From CAZOOK01 sp964581385 (GTDB lineage Bacteria > Pseudomonadota > Gammaproteobacteria > Nevskiales > Nevskiaceae), in contig CAZOOK010000032.1 in NCBI GenBank assembly GCA_964581385.1, forward strand, positions 1 to 61,254: a stretch of 61,254 nt of DNA, read 5' to 3'. Positions 53,593 to 61,254 of this stretch are shown piece after piece. The position numbers and the translations under genes are program-made. The notes below the pieces were generated by a model that did no database searches, was not told where the DNA came from, and worked only from the letters and a program-made list of their open reading frames with translations. Numbering within the stretch: position 1 is the first letter of the stretch; every line of letters begins with the position of its first letter.

Positions 53593-54497
53593 GCTTGCGC
53601 GATTCGGCGCCAAATGCGCGAGCGAGCGACGTGCACGTCGCGCCGCGCGAGCACGACGTTCAGGTCGTCCGAAAACGTAAACACAATTTCGTTGTGCGCG
53701 CGTCTGAACTCGGCGATCGCTGCGTGCGACGTGTCGGCGTCGGCGTCGACGTCGTCGTCGCTCTCCGTTGCTTCTTGAAGCACGACGGCTGTTGTTGCGC
53801 CGGCGTACGTGTCGCGCGCGTTGACGCTGCGCGCCGCCTCGATGAGCGGGTGACTCGCGAGCGACCCGCGCGACGGGTCGAACGCCGCCACGTCGCGCGG
53901 GTCGACGCTGCCAGGCACGACGGTGCACCAGCGCAACGCGTCGTTCCACGCGACTTCGAGCGCGTCGCTCGCGCGCAACCAGCACAACAGAGCAGCGTAC
54001 GCGTGCGCCGTCTCGTCGTAGTTTCCGACGTCGCGCGCGACGCGCGCGCAAAACGCGACGGCGTTCTTCTTGGCGGCGGGCGTCGTGGCGTGCTCGGCCA
54101 CGATGGGCGCGAACACAAACGCGTTTCCGAGCGCGCCCTGACGCGTCGCGACGGCCCACTCGGTGCTCGACGCGCGTTCGAGGTCGGCGGGCGCGACGCC
54201 GTGCGACGCGGCCGCGCGCGCGAGAGGCGCGAACCGGCGGAACAACACGCGCTTGTGGCGCGTGCGCGCGACCGAGCGCAAGATCGCGAGCTTCTCGTCA
54301 AAGTCGAGAGCGTACAAATCGATGGCGCGGCACAACCCGGCGAGTTTCTTATCGGAGTCGTCGAGGACGCTGTCGAGCGCGTCGAGCGCGGCGACGAGCC
54401 CGCCCGCGCGCTCGACGAATCGCTCCATCGAGTCGCGCGGAGCGCCGAGAGACACGTAGTATTGCGCGAGTGCGCTTTCGAACGCCGACGGCGCCAT
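53532..54497 (-). CDS. Hypothetical helical protein (321 aa)
   Basis: The start is the ATG at 54497 (MAPSAFESALAQYYVSL). Soluble and largely helical, Ala/Arg/Asp-rich, with an acidic TESDDDVDADADTSHAA patch near residue 245 and a Ser/Pro/Thr tail. No recognised motif. It is divergent from the 399-aa gene across 56 bp and its end overlaps the 82-aa membrane gene. Confidence 0.78.
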   Translation of the reverse strand: MAPSAFESALAQYYVSLGAPRDSMERFVERAGGLVAALDALDSVLDDSDKKLAGLCRAIDLYALDFDEKLAILRSVARTRHKRVLFRRFAPLARAAASHGVAPADLERASSTEWAVATRQGALGNAFVFAPIVAEHATTPAAKKNAVAFCARVARDVGNYDETAHAYAALLCWLRASDALEVAWNDALRWCTVVPGSVDPRDVAAFDPSRGSLASHPLIEAARSVNARDTYAGATTAVVLQEATESDDDVDADADTSHAAIAEFRRAHNEIVFTFSDDLNVVLARRDVHVARSRIWRRIAQACRPSTSPSPSSSTTGAAGS

Positions 54498-54553
54498 TCG
54501 TGTGTGTCGCCTATGTCTGCATCGCGGCGCACATCCGAAAAGCGCGAGAGACC

Positions 54554-55753
54554 ATGAACCACACCGCTGTCGTCGAGGATATGTGGTCACCCAACGGTCT
54601 CGGTCCCGATCTCGAAGTGTCGAGCGACGACGAAGGCGAAGGCGACGTTGAGGAGATTGCCGACGCTGTCAACGCGATGCAGGTCGCCGATGTCGACTCG
54701 AGCCCGCGCGCCGAAGACGTCGGGCCAGACGGCGTGCTGCGTCCTGTTGGCGTGGTCGACGCCGCGGCAGCCGTCCTTGTCGCTCCAGTCGCGCTCGTGG
54801 AGGGCGCTGTCTCTGCGCCCCTCGACAATCTCGACCGGGCCACCGAAACCGTCACGCTCACAACGGAGACTGGGGAGGATGTCGTTCTCGATGGAAACCG
54901 TCAAAAGTACCTCGTCACGTTCGACGTTCCGTTTTACGTCCAGGGCGTGTTTCCTGGCTGCGAGCAGGCGTACATGCGCGCGGTGCAAGAAGCCAAGGAG
55001 AACGGTGTCGCGCCGCCCAAACTCATTCCCGCCGGCGCCAACCTCAGTCTCAACACCGTCGCTGACCCGATCGGCCTGCTCACGACAGCGGGCGGGCGCG
55101 TGACCGAGCGGACGTGCGCGTGCAAATGCACGGGCATGTGCGCGTCGTGCTTCACCGCGCACCTCTGTGACCTGAGCGGCGTCGCCGTCGGCGACCAAAT
55201 CACGTGGGACATGAACTCGGTGTGCAAATGCGGCGCGAAGCACGACAGCGTGTACGTCGTGTCAGAGGTCGTGCGCGTCATCAACGACCGCGACGGTCGG
55301 TGCTCTGCGTTGTACGTGCGCACAGAGTACGTCATCGGCTCGGACGGCGTGCACAAACACGTCAAAGGGCGCGTCCATTTGTGCCGCCGCATCGACGGAG
55401 GAGGCTGGCGCATCACGGCGATGGGAACCGGCGCGGTCAGCGGCATGCAGCTCGCCGCCGGTGTGCCGTTCAAGATCTGGCGCGTCGCCGCGTCGTTTGT
55501 GCAGGCGGTGCTCTCGATTCCGTTTGTGGCCGCGCACGTCGCGTTTGCAAAGTACGCCGAGCACCTCAATGTGACGCGCGGGCTCGGGTGGATGGGCGGC
55601 GCTGGCGCAGGTGCAAAGCGCGACGACGCATTCAGCGAGCCACTTCCAATCGAAGTCGACGACGTTGCGGCGGAGGGCATCGTCGACGCAACGGCCGATC
55701 TCGCAGGTGCGTCGGTCGAGCTCGCCGGTGCTCCGGTGCGGGCGGTGTTGTGA
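54554..55753 (+). CDS. Hypothetical Cys-cluster protein with a hydrophobic C-terminal segment (399 aa)
   Basis: The start is the ATG at 54554 (MNHTAVVEDMWSPNGL). An acidic, Ala/Val-rich first third is followed by a Cys-dense centre, about residues 190-235: CACKCTGMCASCFTAHLC and then CKCGAKHD, which looks like one or two metal sites. A beta-rich segment follows. Near residue 315 is one hydrophobic stretch (FVQAVLSIPFVAAHVAFA) that may be a membrane anchor. The C-terminus repeats GASVELAG/GAPVRAV. Family not recognised. Confidence 0.78.
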   Translation: MNHTAVVEDMWSPNGLGPDLEVSSDDEGEGDVEEIADAVNAMQVADVDSSPRAEDVGPDGVLRPVGVVDAAAAVLVAPVALVEGAVSAPLDNLDRATETVTLTTETGEDVVLDGNRQKYLVTFDVPFYVQGVFPGCEQAYMRAVQEAKENGVAPPKLIPAGANLSLNTVADPIGLLTTAGGRVTERTCACKCTGMCASCFTAHLCDLSGVAVGDQITWDMNSVCKCGAKHDSVYVVSEVVRVINDRDGRCSALYVRTEYVIGSDGVHKHVKGRVHLCRRIDGGGWRITAMGTGAVSGMQLAAGVPFKIWRVAASFVQAVLSIPFVAAHVAFAKYAEHLNVTRGLGWMGGAGAGAKRDDAFSEPLPIEVDDVAAEGIVDATADLAGASVELAGAPVRAVL

Positions 55754-55790
55754 GGTGGAGCGGAGCGGAGCAGAGTCGCGTCGCGTCGAA

Positions 55791-56621
55791 TTACGGAACG
55801 GTCAAGAGAAGGAGCGACAAGGCGATGGTAACAATCGATCCGATTTCGAGACCGGCAAACGACGTCTCGAGGATGTTCACGAACCGTTCGCGCGCGCTCT
55901 GTGCGCGCAAGCACCACCGTCGCACGGACGAGTTGGCGCGCAAACTTCCGCGCGTGACGAACGGGAACGCGAGGAACAGCACGCCGCACACGGCCATCAC
56001 CGCCAAGAGCGCGGCCCACGCGTTTGCGCCACCCGCGCTGTACTGCAGAAACAGCACTTGCTCGGCGAACACGACCGGCCCGGCGACGAGCGCGAGGATG
56101 CACGTGACGGCGTAGTGCGGCGCGTAACGCCAGCTCGTGAGGCTCACTTGGAACAGCGCGTTGCCGCACAAGCTCACGAGACCCCACACGACGGGGTTGT
56201 CGTAGCACACGAGCGAGAACACAAACGCAAAGAACCAATTCAGAGCGAACCACGCGCGAGCGAGCGGACCGTTGAGCGCGAACGACACGCTCGGAATCAC
56301 CGACCACGACCACGACATTGTCGACGTTGACGACGACGCCGGTCGCAAGCGCGCGGTGAGACCTGTGCCGAGACCAACGCTGTCGTCGTCTTCGGGTCGC
56401 GGCGCGACGTCGGCGGCGTACGCCTTTTCAATCGCGGCCTTGTGCGCGACGCGCCACGCGTTGCTCGGGACGCAAAACGCGAGCGCGACGTACGCAAACA
56501 CCGCCGGCAGAAGCGCGCTCATGAACAAGATGGCGACCACGCCGAGCGGGCGCGAACTCCAGCACATCGTCGTCGACACGCCCGGACGCGTCGCGAAAAA
56601 GTACGTCGCGTTTGCCGACAT
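55791..56621 (-). CDS. Multi-pass membrane protein (276 aa)
   Basis: The start is the ATG at 56621 (MSANATYFFATRPGVS). About six helices are visible: PLGVVAILFMSALLPAVFAY near 28, then after a Ser-rich 70-residue loop AWFALNWFFAFVFSLVCY, VVWGLVSLCGNALFQVSL, AVTCILALVAGPVVFAEQVL, WAALLAVMAVCGVLFLAF and a last one at the C-terminus (IGSIVTIALSLLLLTV). No signal peptide or catalytic motif. It is divergent from the helicase across 230 bp. Confidence 0.8.
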   Translation of the reverse strand: MSANATYFFATRPGVSTTMCWSSRPLGVVAILFMSALLPAVFAYVALAFCVPSNAWRVAHKAAIEKAYAADVAPRPEDDDSVGLGTGLTARLRPASSSTSTMSWSWSVIPSVSFALNGPLARAWFALNWFFAFVFSLVCYDNPVVWGLVSLCGNALFQVSLTSWRYAPHYAVTCILALVAGPVVFAEQVLFLQYSAGGANAWAALLAVMAVCGVLFLAFPFVTRGSLRANSSVRRWCLRAQSARERFVNILETSFAGLEIGSIVTIALSLLLLTVP

Positions 56622-56671
56622 CCGCTCTCTTTTGGCGCGCTCGTGCGAGCGCGAACATACACGTTCACGTC

Positions 56672-56855
56672 CATGTCTGCACCCAACCCCTTCGCGCGCG
56701 CGCACTGCACTGCGTCGGTTCCGGTTCCGGTTCCGAGCCCGGTTCTTCGCGCGCATGATCGGAGAACGACCACACCTCAAAAGGGTTTGTGTCCGGCCTC
56801 GCGACTCGCGGCTCGGTTCCGCGCCGGCGGACTTGCTTCCCTCGACGGCGAATGA
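56672..56855 (+). CDS. Upstream ORF overlapping the helicase start (60 aa)
   Basis: A frame from the ATG at 56672 (MSAPNPFARAHCTASV) ends in a TGA that overlaps the helicase ATG as ATGA at 56852-56855. Its codons are Pro/Ala/Arg-rich with no domain. Such an arrangement can couple translation by termination and reinitiation. It may also be chance; no independent support. Confidence 0.3.
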
Positions 56856-59800
56856 GCGGGCGCGGCGGCGGGGGTGGTGGTGGCAGCGGCGGGGGCGGTG
56901 GCGCGGCAGTGGGGCTCGGCGCTGGCGCGGGCGAGCTCACGCGCCGACCGGTGATGCGCTTCTTCGACGACGAGCGAAACATCGCCACGCCCGACATGAA
57001 CCCGCTCACGCCGAAGGAGCAGAGCGAGGTGCGCGCGGTGGTGGTGACGATCCCGAACGCCGTGTTCACGTCGGGCGGGCTCGGGTTCGCCGACGTCAAC
57101 CCCGCCGTGCACACCGGCCTCGACCGTCTTCGCGTGCTGCAGACGCTGACGTACTTGACGGAGCACCCGATCTTGGGGCGAACCGGCACGACGCCCGCCG
57201 AGCGCGAGGCGCACGTGTTCGGGAAAGACGGCGGCGGAGGCGGAGGCGGCGGCGGGGGCGGCGGGATGCTCGGCGCGGCGGGCGAGCTCGGAGCGCGCAA
57301 CACGTCGACGACGTGGACGCGTCAGTCGTTTTCGGCGCCGTGCGTGCGCGTGCTGTACGAGGTTCTGCGCAGCGAGCACGGTCACGTCGTGGGCATGTCG
57401 TTCTGGTTCGTGATTCTCGAGCCGGACTTTTGCTTCGACCGCGCCGTCGAGGAGCTCATCCGCATCAACAACCACCCGAAGCGACGCGTGCGCAACCTCG
57501 CGAACCTCGGTCTCCCGCTCGCCATCACCGAGGTGCTCGACGCGCACGCGCGCGTCAAGTCGCGCAAGAACTGGCTCGACCTCGTCCACTCGACAGCGTG
57601 CATCTCGCAGCCGTTCGACGACTCGGTCTACGCGACGGTGCTCACCGACGTGCACGCCGACGGGAAACGCCACCTCGGGTCGGTGTACGTCGCGCTGAGC
57701 CCGCGCCTCGCGCGTGTGGGCGGCGGCGGCCCAGATCGCGCGCTCAAACGCGCGGTGTGCTCGCGCGAGGAGATCGACCGCCGCGTCGCGCTCGCGAAAG
57801 AAGCCAAGGCCGCCGCAAAGGCCAAGGCCAACAAAGGCAAAGGCAAAAGCAAGGCCAAAAAAGGTCCGCGCGGGCTCGGCGGCGTGCCGAGCGACGACGA
57901 GGACGACGACGACGACGACGAGAGCGAAGGGAGCGCCGACGACGTGGGCGCCGACGGCGAGACCGGAAGCACGTCGAGCAGCGACGTGAGTTCGGAATCG
58001 AGCTCTGGGTCATCGAACGACGAGGTCGAGATGGACGAGGCCAACGACGCTGGTCCTGATGCGGATGCGGACGCCGACGTGGACGTCGACTCCGAGGTTT
58101 GGCGGTCGGGGTTCTTGCGCAAGCTCATGAGCGAGACGCGTCCTCGCCAGCGCGCGTACGCGTCGTACTACGCTCCGCACGCTCTGAACCGCGACATCAC
58201 GTGCTTGACGTTTCCGTTCCCCGCCGACGTGTACGACATCACGAAGCAGTGGAGTACGAACTTCCCGTACATTTTGTTCCCGCACACGCCCGAGGACGAG
58301 TCGCAGACGGTGCACCTCCCCGCCGCGTTTGACGAGACCGACAAGAAGAACGAGCTTCGGCGCGCGGTGCTGCAAGCGAGTCCTCTGTGCGTGCTGAACG
58401 ACTCGTCGTCGGTCGCGGGGACGGACGCGATCGATTTGTTGGCGCGCGCGAACCTCGCCGCGATGGGGCGCATGGGCGAGCGCGCGCGGCGCGAGTTCCG
58501 CGCCGATCCAGACAACGTCGAGGCCGTGCGCAGCGCGTTCTACGAGTCGAAGAACCCCAAGATGTGCGCGATTCGCGCGTGGCTGCAAACTCGCGCGACG
58601 GAGTGCGAGCGCGACGGGCGGCCCGCGTCGATGTTCGCGACGCCAAAGGAGGCGCGCGTCGTGCTCAACGTGCAAGACAAGTCGCTCGACGTGTTTGGTT
58701 CGTTCCTCGCGACGATGCACTTGCGCCTCGACACCGCGTTCGCGGCCAAGCTCTACCACAAGGACATGATGTTCATGTACTTTGCGGCGCTCACCGCGTA
58801 CGACTCGGAGGCGGAGATGCGCATGCACATTTTGCAGGTGGGCCACGGCGGGCTCGGCAAGAGCTACGTGATGAAGGTGGTCTCGTCGTTCTTGATCCAG
58901 AGCACGTACGACTGCACGTCGGCCGAGTCCGACAAGGCGTTCCACAGCGAGACGTGCATCGACCGCACGATCATCATGTACGACGAGGCGACGAACAAGT
59001 CGGTCGGTCTCGACGAGTCCGGGACGCGTCCGCGCGGGTCGGGCGACCCGTTCGACAAGACGATCCTCGTGAACGACCGCCTCGAGATCGAGCAGAACGT
59101 CGAGGCGAAGGGGCAGTCGCTCACGGGACGCATGACCGTCAAGGTGCGCAAGATGTCGCGCCTCGTGAAGATGATGAACTCGAACGTCGCGCTCGAGAAC
59201 ATTCCGTACCCTCAGTTCGACCGCTACTACGTCGTGGACATCATCGACATCGACCGGCGCAACCACTCGCCCGACGAGAAGGAGCTCGGCGCCGAGCTCG
59301 ACAACGTCGCGATGCACCCAGTCCAAAACGCCATCCGCGCGGAGATGCAGCGCATCCAAGCGCTCACGGCGTTTGTGAACCACATGTTCGAGACGGGGAT
59401 CATGGTCCCGCCGAGCAAGCTCGTGGCCAAAGCGGCGCTCTTGCGCATGCGCGCGCACTTCAACGCGCTCGGCATCGACGTGTCGCGGAACCGAACGATG
59501 AAGCGCATGATTCTGTGCGCGCGCACGGTGTGCATCGTCGAGGCGATCATCACGGTCTTTTACACCGACATGGTCTTTGCGTGGGACGACCCGCGCCGAA
59601 CGCGCGACTTCCAGTGGTCGGACCTTTTGTACCTCCAGCCGCTCCTCGTGACGAACTACGCGCACGCCGTGTACGCCTTTACGAGCCACGCCAACCAGTA
59701 CATGGACCCTCAGGTCATGCCGGCGATCCAGACGCTCGTGCGTCAAGAGTACGGGTACAAGCAGGAGCACGCGAACCGCGAGCCCGATTTTGGGCCGCCG

Positions 59801-60991
59801 GCCGCCGCTTCTTCTGCTGCAGAGAAGCCGTCGTCCGATCCCGCACAGAGCCGCGACGAGGCCGAGGCCAGGGCGGCGGCGGACGCTGAGGCCCGGCGCA
59901 CCGACGAGCTCGTGCGTCACGAGTGGCGCAAGATGTGCGAGGTGATGTTTCCTCGGCGCGCCAACGAGGAGGTCGACCTCGCGACGCGCGCGCGCAAGCG
60001 CGAAGGTCAACACCAAGGCCAGAGCCAAGCCCAACCTCCACGTCCGCAAACGGACTTGCGCTACGACACGAACTACATGTTGCTGAGCAACTTGAACACG
60101 CGCGTGTCGAGCGAGCAGGCGCTCGCCGACAAGGTGTGCATGGCGCTCTCGGCGTCTGCTGCAGCGTCTGGGACGGCGGTTCAGGTGAGCAAGGACACGG
60201 TGCGCAACATGATCTTGAAGCTCAACAAGAGGTCGTTCAAGTGCAAGGACGGGCACACCCGTCCTGTTCTGATGCACGACCACTTCAACGGGGAGGCGCG
60301 CCTGCTGCGCGAGTGGATCGACAAGAGCTTCGGGTCGACGTTCGAGAGCGTCACGATCGACGCGGTCAAGAAGGCGCTGTGCACCAAGTACGTGACGCCT
60401 CAGCGTTTGGTGACGGCGCTCACGTACGCGTCGGACGCGCGCGTGGTCATGCCTCACTTTTTGCGCGTCGTCGACGTCGAGGTCGACGAGACGGCCAACG
60501 TGTACCTGACGGGCCTCGACAAGGACGACAGCTACGACTTGAGCGACGACGAAAACGAAGACGAGGTCGTCAAGGACGAAGGCGGCGGCGGTGGCGGTGC
60601 TCCGGTCCCGCTGTTGAAGCGCGCGCGCAGAGACAAGGGTAAGGCCAAACACTACCCGGTGCTGGCGTACGAGGTCGACATGGACCTCGTCGAGTACGAC
60701 GCGAAACGATACGTGCTCAAGTGCGACTTGCGCCCGAACGACGACGACGAGCGGTTCAACGAGGCGTACGAGTTTGCGCAGCGCAACACGCCAAATGCGC
60801 GCAGCAAGAAGTTCGCAGAGTGTTTCAACGACGCCAAGGAAAACGTGTACCCGCACAAGTTTGTGCGTTCGTACGCGAAGAACGACGGTCGTCGATCGCG
60901 GCTGTTGCGCGGCGAGGCGAACGAGAGCGACAGGCGCTACGTCAAGACGCTGTCGAAGACGCTCGACGACCTCGCGCGGCCGTTGACGTGA
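56852..60991 (+). CDS. P-loop NTPase, SF3/D5-type helicase (1379 aa)
   Basis: The first ATG in this frame is at 56852. Order: a Gly-rich head (residues 1-30); a beta-rich domain to about 300; a Lys/Ala run (AAAKAKANKGKGKSKAKKG) and a strongly acidic Asp/Glu/Ser tract to about 415; a helical lead-in; then the ATPase. Walker A is GHGGLGKS at 664-671, Walker B IIMYDEA at 707-713, a sensor-like KMMNSN near 773-778, and an arginine-finger-like FDRYYVVDI near 790-798. This order fits SF3/D5 viral replicative helicases. A helical C-terminal region carries a second Asp/Gly-rich linker. No primase motif was seen in the N-terminus. It is the only replication enzyme recognised here. Confidence 0.85.
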   Translation: MSGRGGGGGGGSGGGGGAAVGLGAGAGELTRRPVMRFFDDERNIATPDMNPLTPKEQSEVRAVVVTIPNAVFTSGGLGFADVNPAVHTGLDRLRVLQTLTYLTEHPILGRTGTTPAEREAHVFGKDGGGGGGGGGGGGMLGAAGELGARNTSTTWTRQSFSAPCVRVLYEVLRSEHGHVVGMSFWFVILEPDFCFDRAVEELIRINNHPKRRVRNLANLGLPLAITEVLDAHARVKSRKNWLDLVHSTACISQPFDDSVYATVLTDVHADGKRHLGSVYVALSPRLARVGGGGPDRALKRAVCSREEIDRRVALAKEAKAAAKAKANKGKGKSKAKKGPRGLGGVPSDDEDDDDDDESEGSADDVGADGETGSTSSSDVSSESSSGSSNDEVEMDEANDAGPDADADADVDVDSEVWRSGFLRKLMSETRPRQRAYASYYAPHALNRDITCLTFPFPADVYDITKQWSTNFPYILFPHTPEDESQTVHLPAAFDETDKKNELRRAVLQASPLCVLNDSSSVAGTDAIDLLARANLAAMGRMGERARREFRADPDNVEAVRSAFYESKNPKMCAIRAWLQTRATECERDGRPASMFATPKEARVVLNVQDKSLDVFGSFLATMHLRLDTAFAAKLYHKDMMFMYFAALTAYDSEAEMRMHILQVGHGGLGKSYVMKVVSSFLIQSTYDCTSAESDKAFHSETCIDRTIIMYDEATNKSVGLDESGTRPRGSGDPFDKTILVNDRLEIEQNVEAKGQSLTGRMTVKVRKMSRLVKMMNSNVALENIPYPQFDRYYVVDIIDIDRRNHSPDEKELGAELDNVAMHPVQNAIRAEMQRIQALTAFVNHMFETGIMVPPSKLVAKAALLRMRAHFNALGIDVSRNRTMKRMILCARTVCIVEAIITVFYTDMVFAWDDPRRTRDFQWSDLLYLQPLLVTNYAHAVYAFTSHANQYMDPQVMPAIQTLVRQEYGYKQEHANREPDFGPPAAASSAAEKPSSDPAQSRDEAEARAAADAEARRTDELVRHEWRKMCEVMFPRRANEEVDLATRARKREGQHQGQSQAQPPRPQTDLRYDTNYMLLSNLNTRVSSEQALADKVCMALSASAAASGTAVQVSKDTVRNMILKLNKRSFKCKDGHTRPVLMHDHFNGEARLLREWIDKSFGSTFESVTIDAVKKALCTKYVTPQRLVTALTYASDARVVMPHFLRVVDVEVDETANVYLTGLDKDDSYDLSDDENEDEVVKDEGGGGGGAPVPLLKRARRDKGKAKHYPVLAYEVDMDLVEYDAKRYVLKCDLRPNDDDERFNEAYEFAQRNTPNARSKKFAECFNDAKENVYPHKFVRSYAKNDGRRSRLLRGEANESDRRYVKTLSKTLDDLARPLT

Positions 60992-60994
60992 GTG

Positions 60995-61042
60995 TGGGCG
61001 GGGTTGGGTTGGGTAGGGTGGGTGGGGTTGGGTTGGTCTGGG
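60995..61042. repeat. Right subterminal GGGTT array
   Basis: Irregular GGGTT/GGGTAGGGT units just inside the right inverted repeat, G-rich on the plus strand, so the G strand runs 5'-to-3' toward the right tip. Several G-runs of three or more are spaced closely enough for a G-quadruplex. The remaining 100 bases up to the inverted repeat hold no gene. Confidence 0.85.
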
Positions 61043-61142
61043 CGTAAGCGAGGCCCGTTTGGTTCGGATCGGATCGGACATTTGATTTTGGCATGTGTGT
61101 ACGCGTGTGCACACATGAGTTGTGAGACAGACACGCACCCAT

Positions 61143-61247
61143 ACCAAACCTGCGACCAGGTGATGCATGGTTTGCGTACGCCCAGACCTGGCGCTGGGAG
61201 GTCTCAGTCCACCCTGGTCCGGAAGTCACGCGACACAATTTGTCGCC
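61143..61247 (-). repeat. Right terminal inverted repeat
   Basis: Reverse complement of 1-105 with about four mismatches. Seven further bases (AGCGCCA) extend beyond it to the window end, so the left copy is probably truncated by that much. It contains GCGACA/TGTCGC around CAATT, a short palindrome that could form a terminal fold-back. Confidence 0.92.
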
Positions 61248-61254
61248 AGCGCCA

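Noticed and set aside
56789..56851. Earlier start for the helicase at 56789
   Set aside because: The codon there is GTG; the first ATG in frame is at 56852.
58010..61168. A 1052-codon minus-strand frame across the helicase gene and terminus
   Set aside because: Composition is Arg/Val/His-rich without domains, and the plus strand encodes clear Walker A and B motifs.
1..61254. Bacterial or phage origin of the window
   Set aside because: No Shine-Dalgarno spacing, no operons, Rpb2 of eukaryotic/viral type, CCCH and WD40-like proteins and secreted algal-style repeats all argue for a eukaryotic virus.
1..61254. tRNA or rRNA genes
   Set aside because: None of the intergenic gaps holds a cloverleaf-like or rRNA-like sequence that I could recognise.

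Overview
This window reads as an essentially complete linear double-stranded DNA replicon of a eukaryotic virus or virus-like element. Its two ends carry a 105-bp imperfect terminal inverted repeat (1-105 and 61143-61247), and 7 extra bases at the right tip suggest that the left tip is slightly clipped. The DNA is GC-rich by eye. About 40 intron-free genes are packed on both strands with gaps mostly under 150 bp. There are no bacterial-type operons, ribosome binding sites, tRNAs or rRNAs. An RNA polymerase second-largest subunit (Rpb2) and a P-loop helicase of SF3/D5 type point to a nucleocytoplasmic large DNA virus-like lineage. I could not find a double-jelly-roll capsid protein, a B-family DNA polymerase, a packaging ATPase or an Rpb1. 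The element may therefore be one segment of a larger genome, a satellite that depends on a helper, or a lineage too divergent to recognise. Serine/proline 'SPTSSKPS' repeat tracts in a surface protein recall stramenopile and haptophyte proteins, which is a weak host hint.

Layout. Bases 1-374 hold the left terminus: the inverted repeat, an AT-rich island with an inverted repeat and an E2F-like palindrome, and an AGACC repeat array. Genes at 0.4-7.5 kb look like virion or regulatory proteins without recognisable families. At 7.5-15.2 kb are a 1310-aa multi-pass membrane protein and a 1218-aa type I surface protein. At 15.3-24.1 kb come a double CCCH zinc-finger protein, an alpha-helical protein, Rpb2, a seven-helix membrane protein with heliorhodopsin-like topology, and two small soluble proteins. 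At 24.1-33.5 kb are six beta-propeller (WD40-like) paralogs, interrupted by an 838-aa zinc-cluster protein and a small membrane protein. A single gene at 33.7-46.4 kb encodes a 4239-aa membrane-anchored, EGF-like and lectin-like surface protein. At 46.4-56.6 kb are two more propellers, two tandem paralog pairs, a secreted Cys-rich protein and several small membrane proteins. At 56.9-61.0 kb is the helicase, followed by a G-rich telomere-like array and the right inverted repeat.

How the parts may work together (inference): Rpb2 with the CCCH and zinc-cluster proteins would serve expression, the helicase with the termini would serve replication, and the 4239-, 1310-, 1218- and 570-aa membrane proteins would decorate an envelope. 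The propeller family may act as variable host-interaction proteins. Shared upstream elements (ACAACKCAAC; CACRYSAATCRGAGCG; A-tract just before ATG) and hairpins at three convergent gene junctions suggest dedicated transcription start and end signals.
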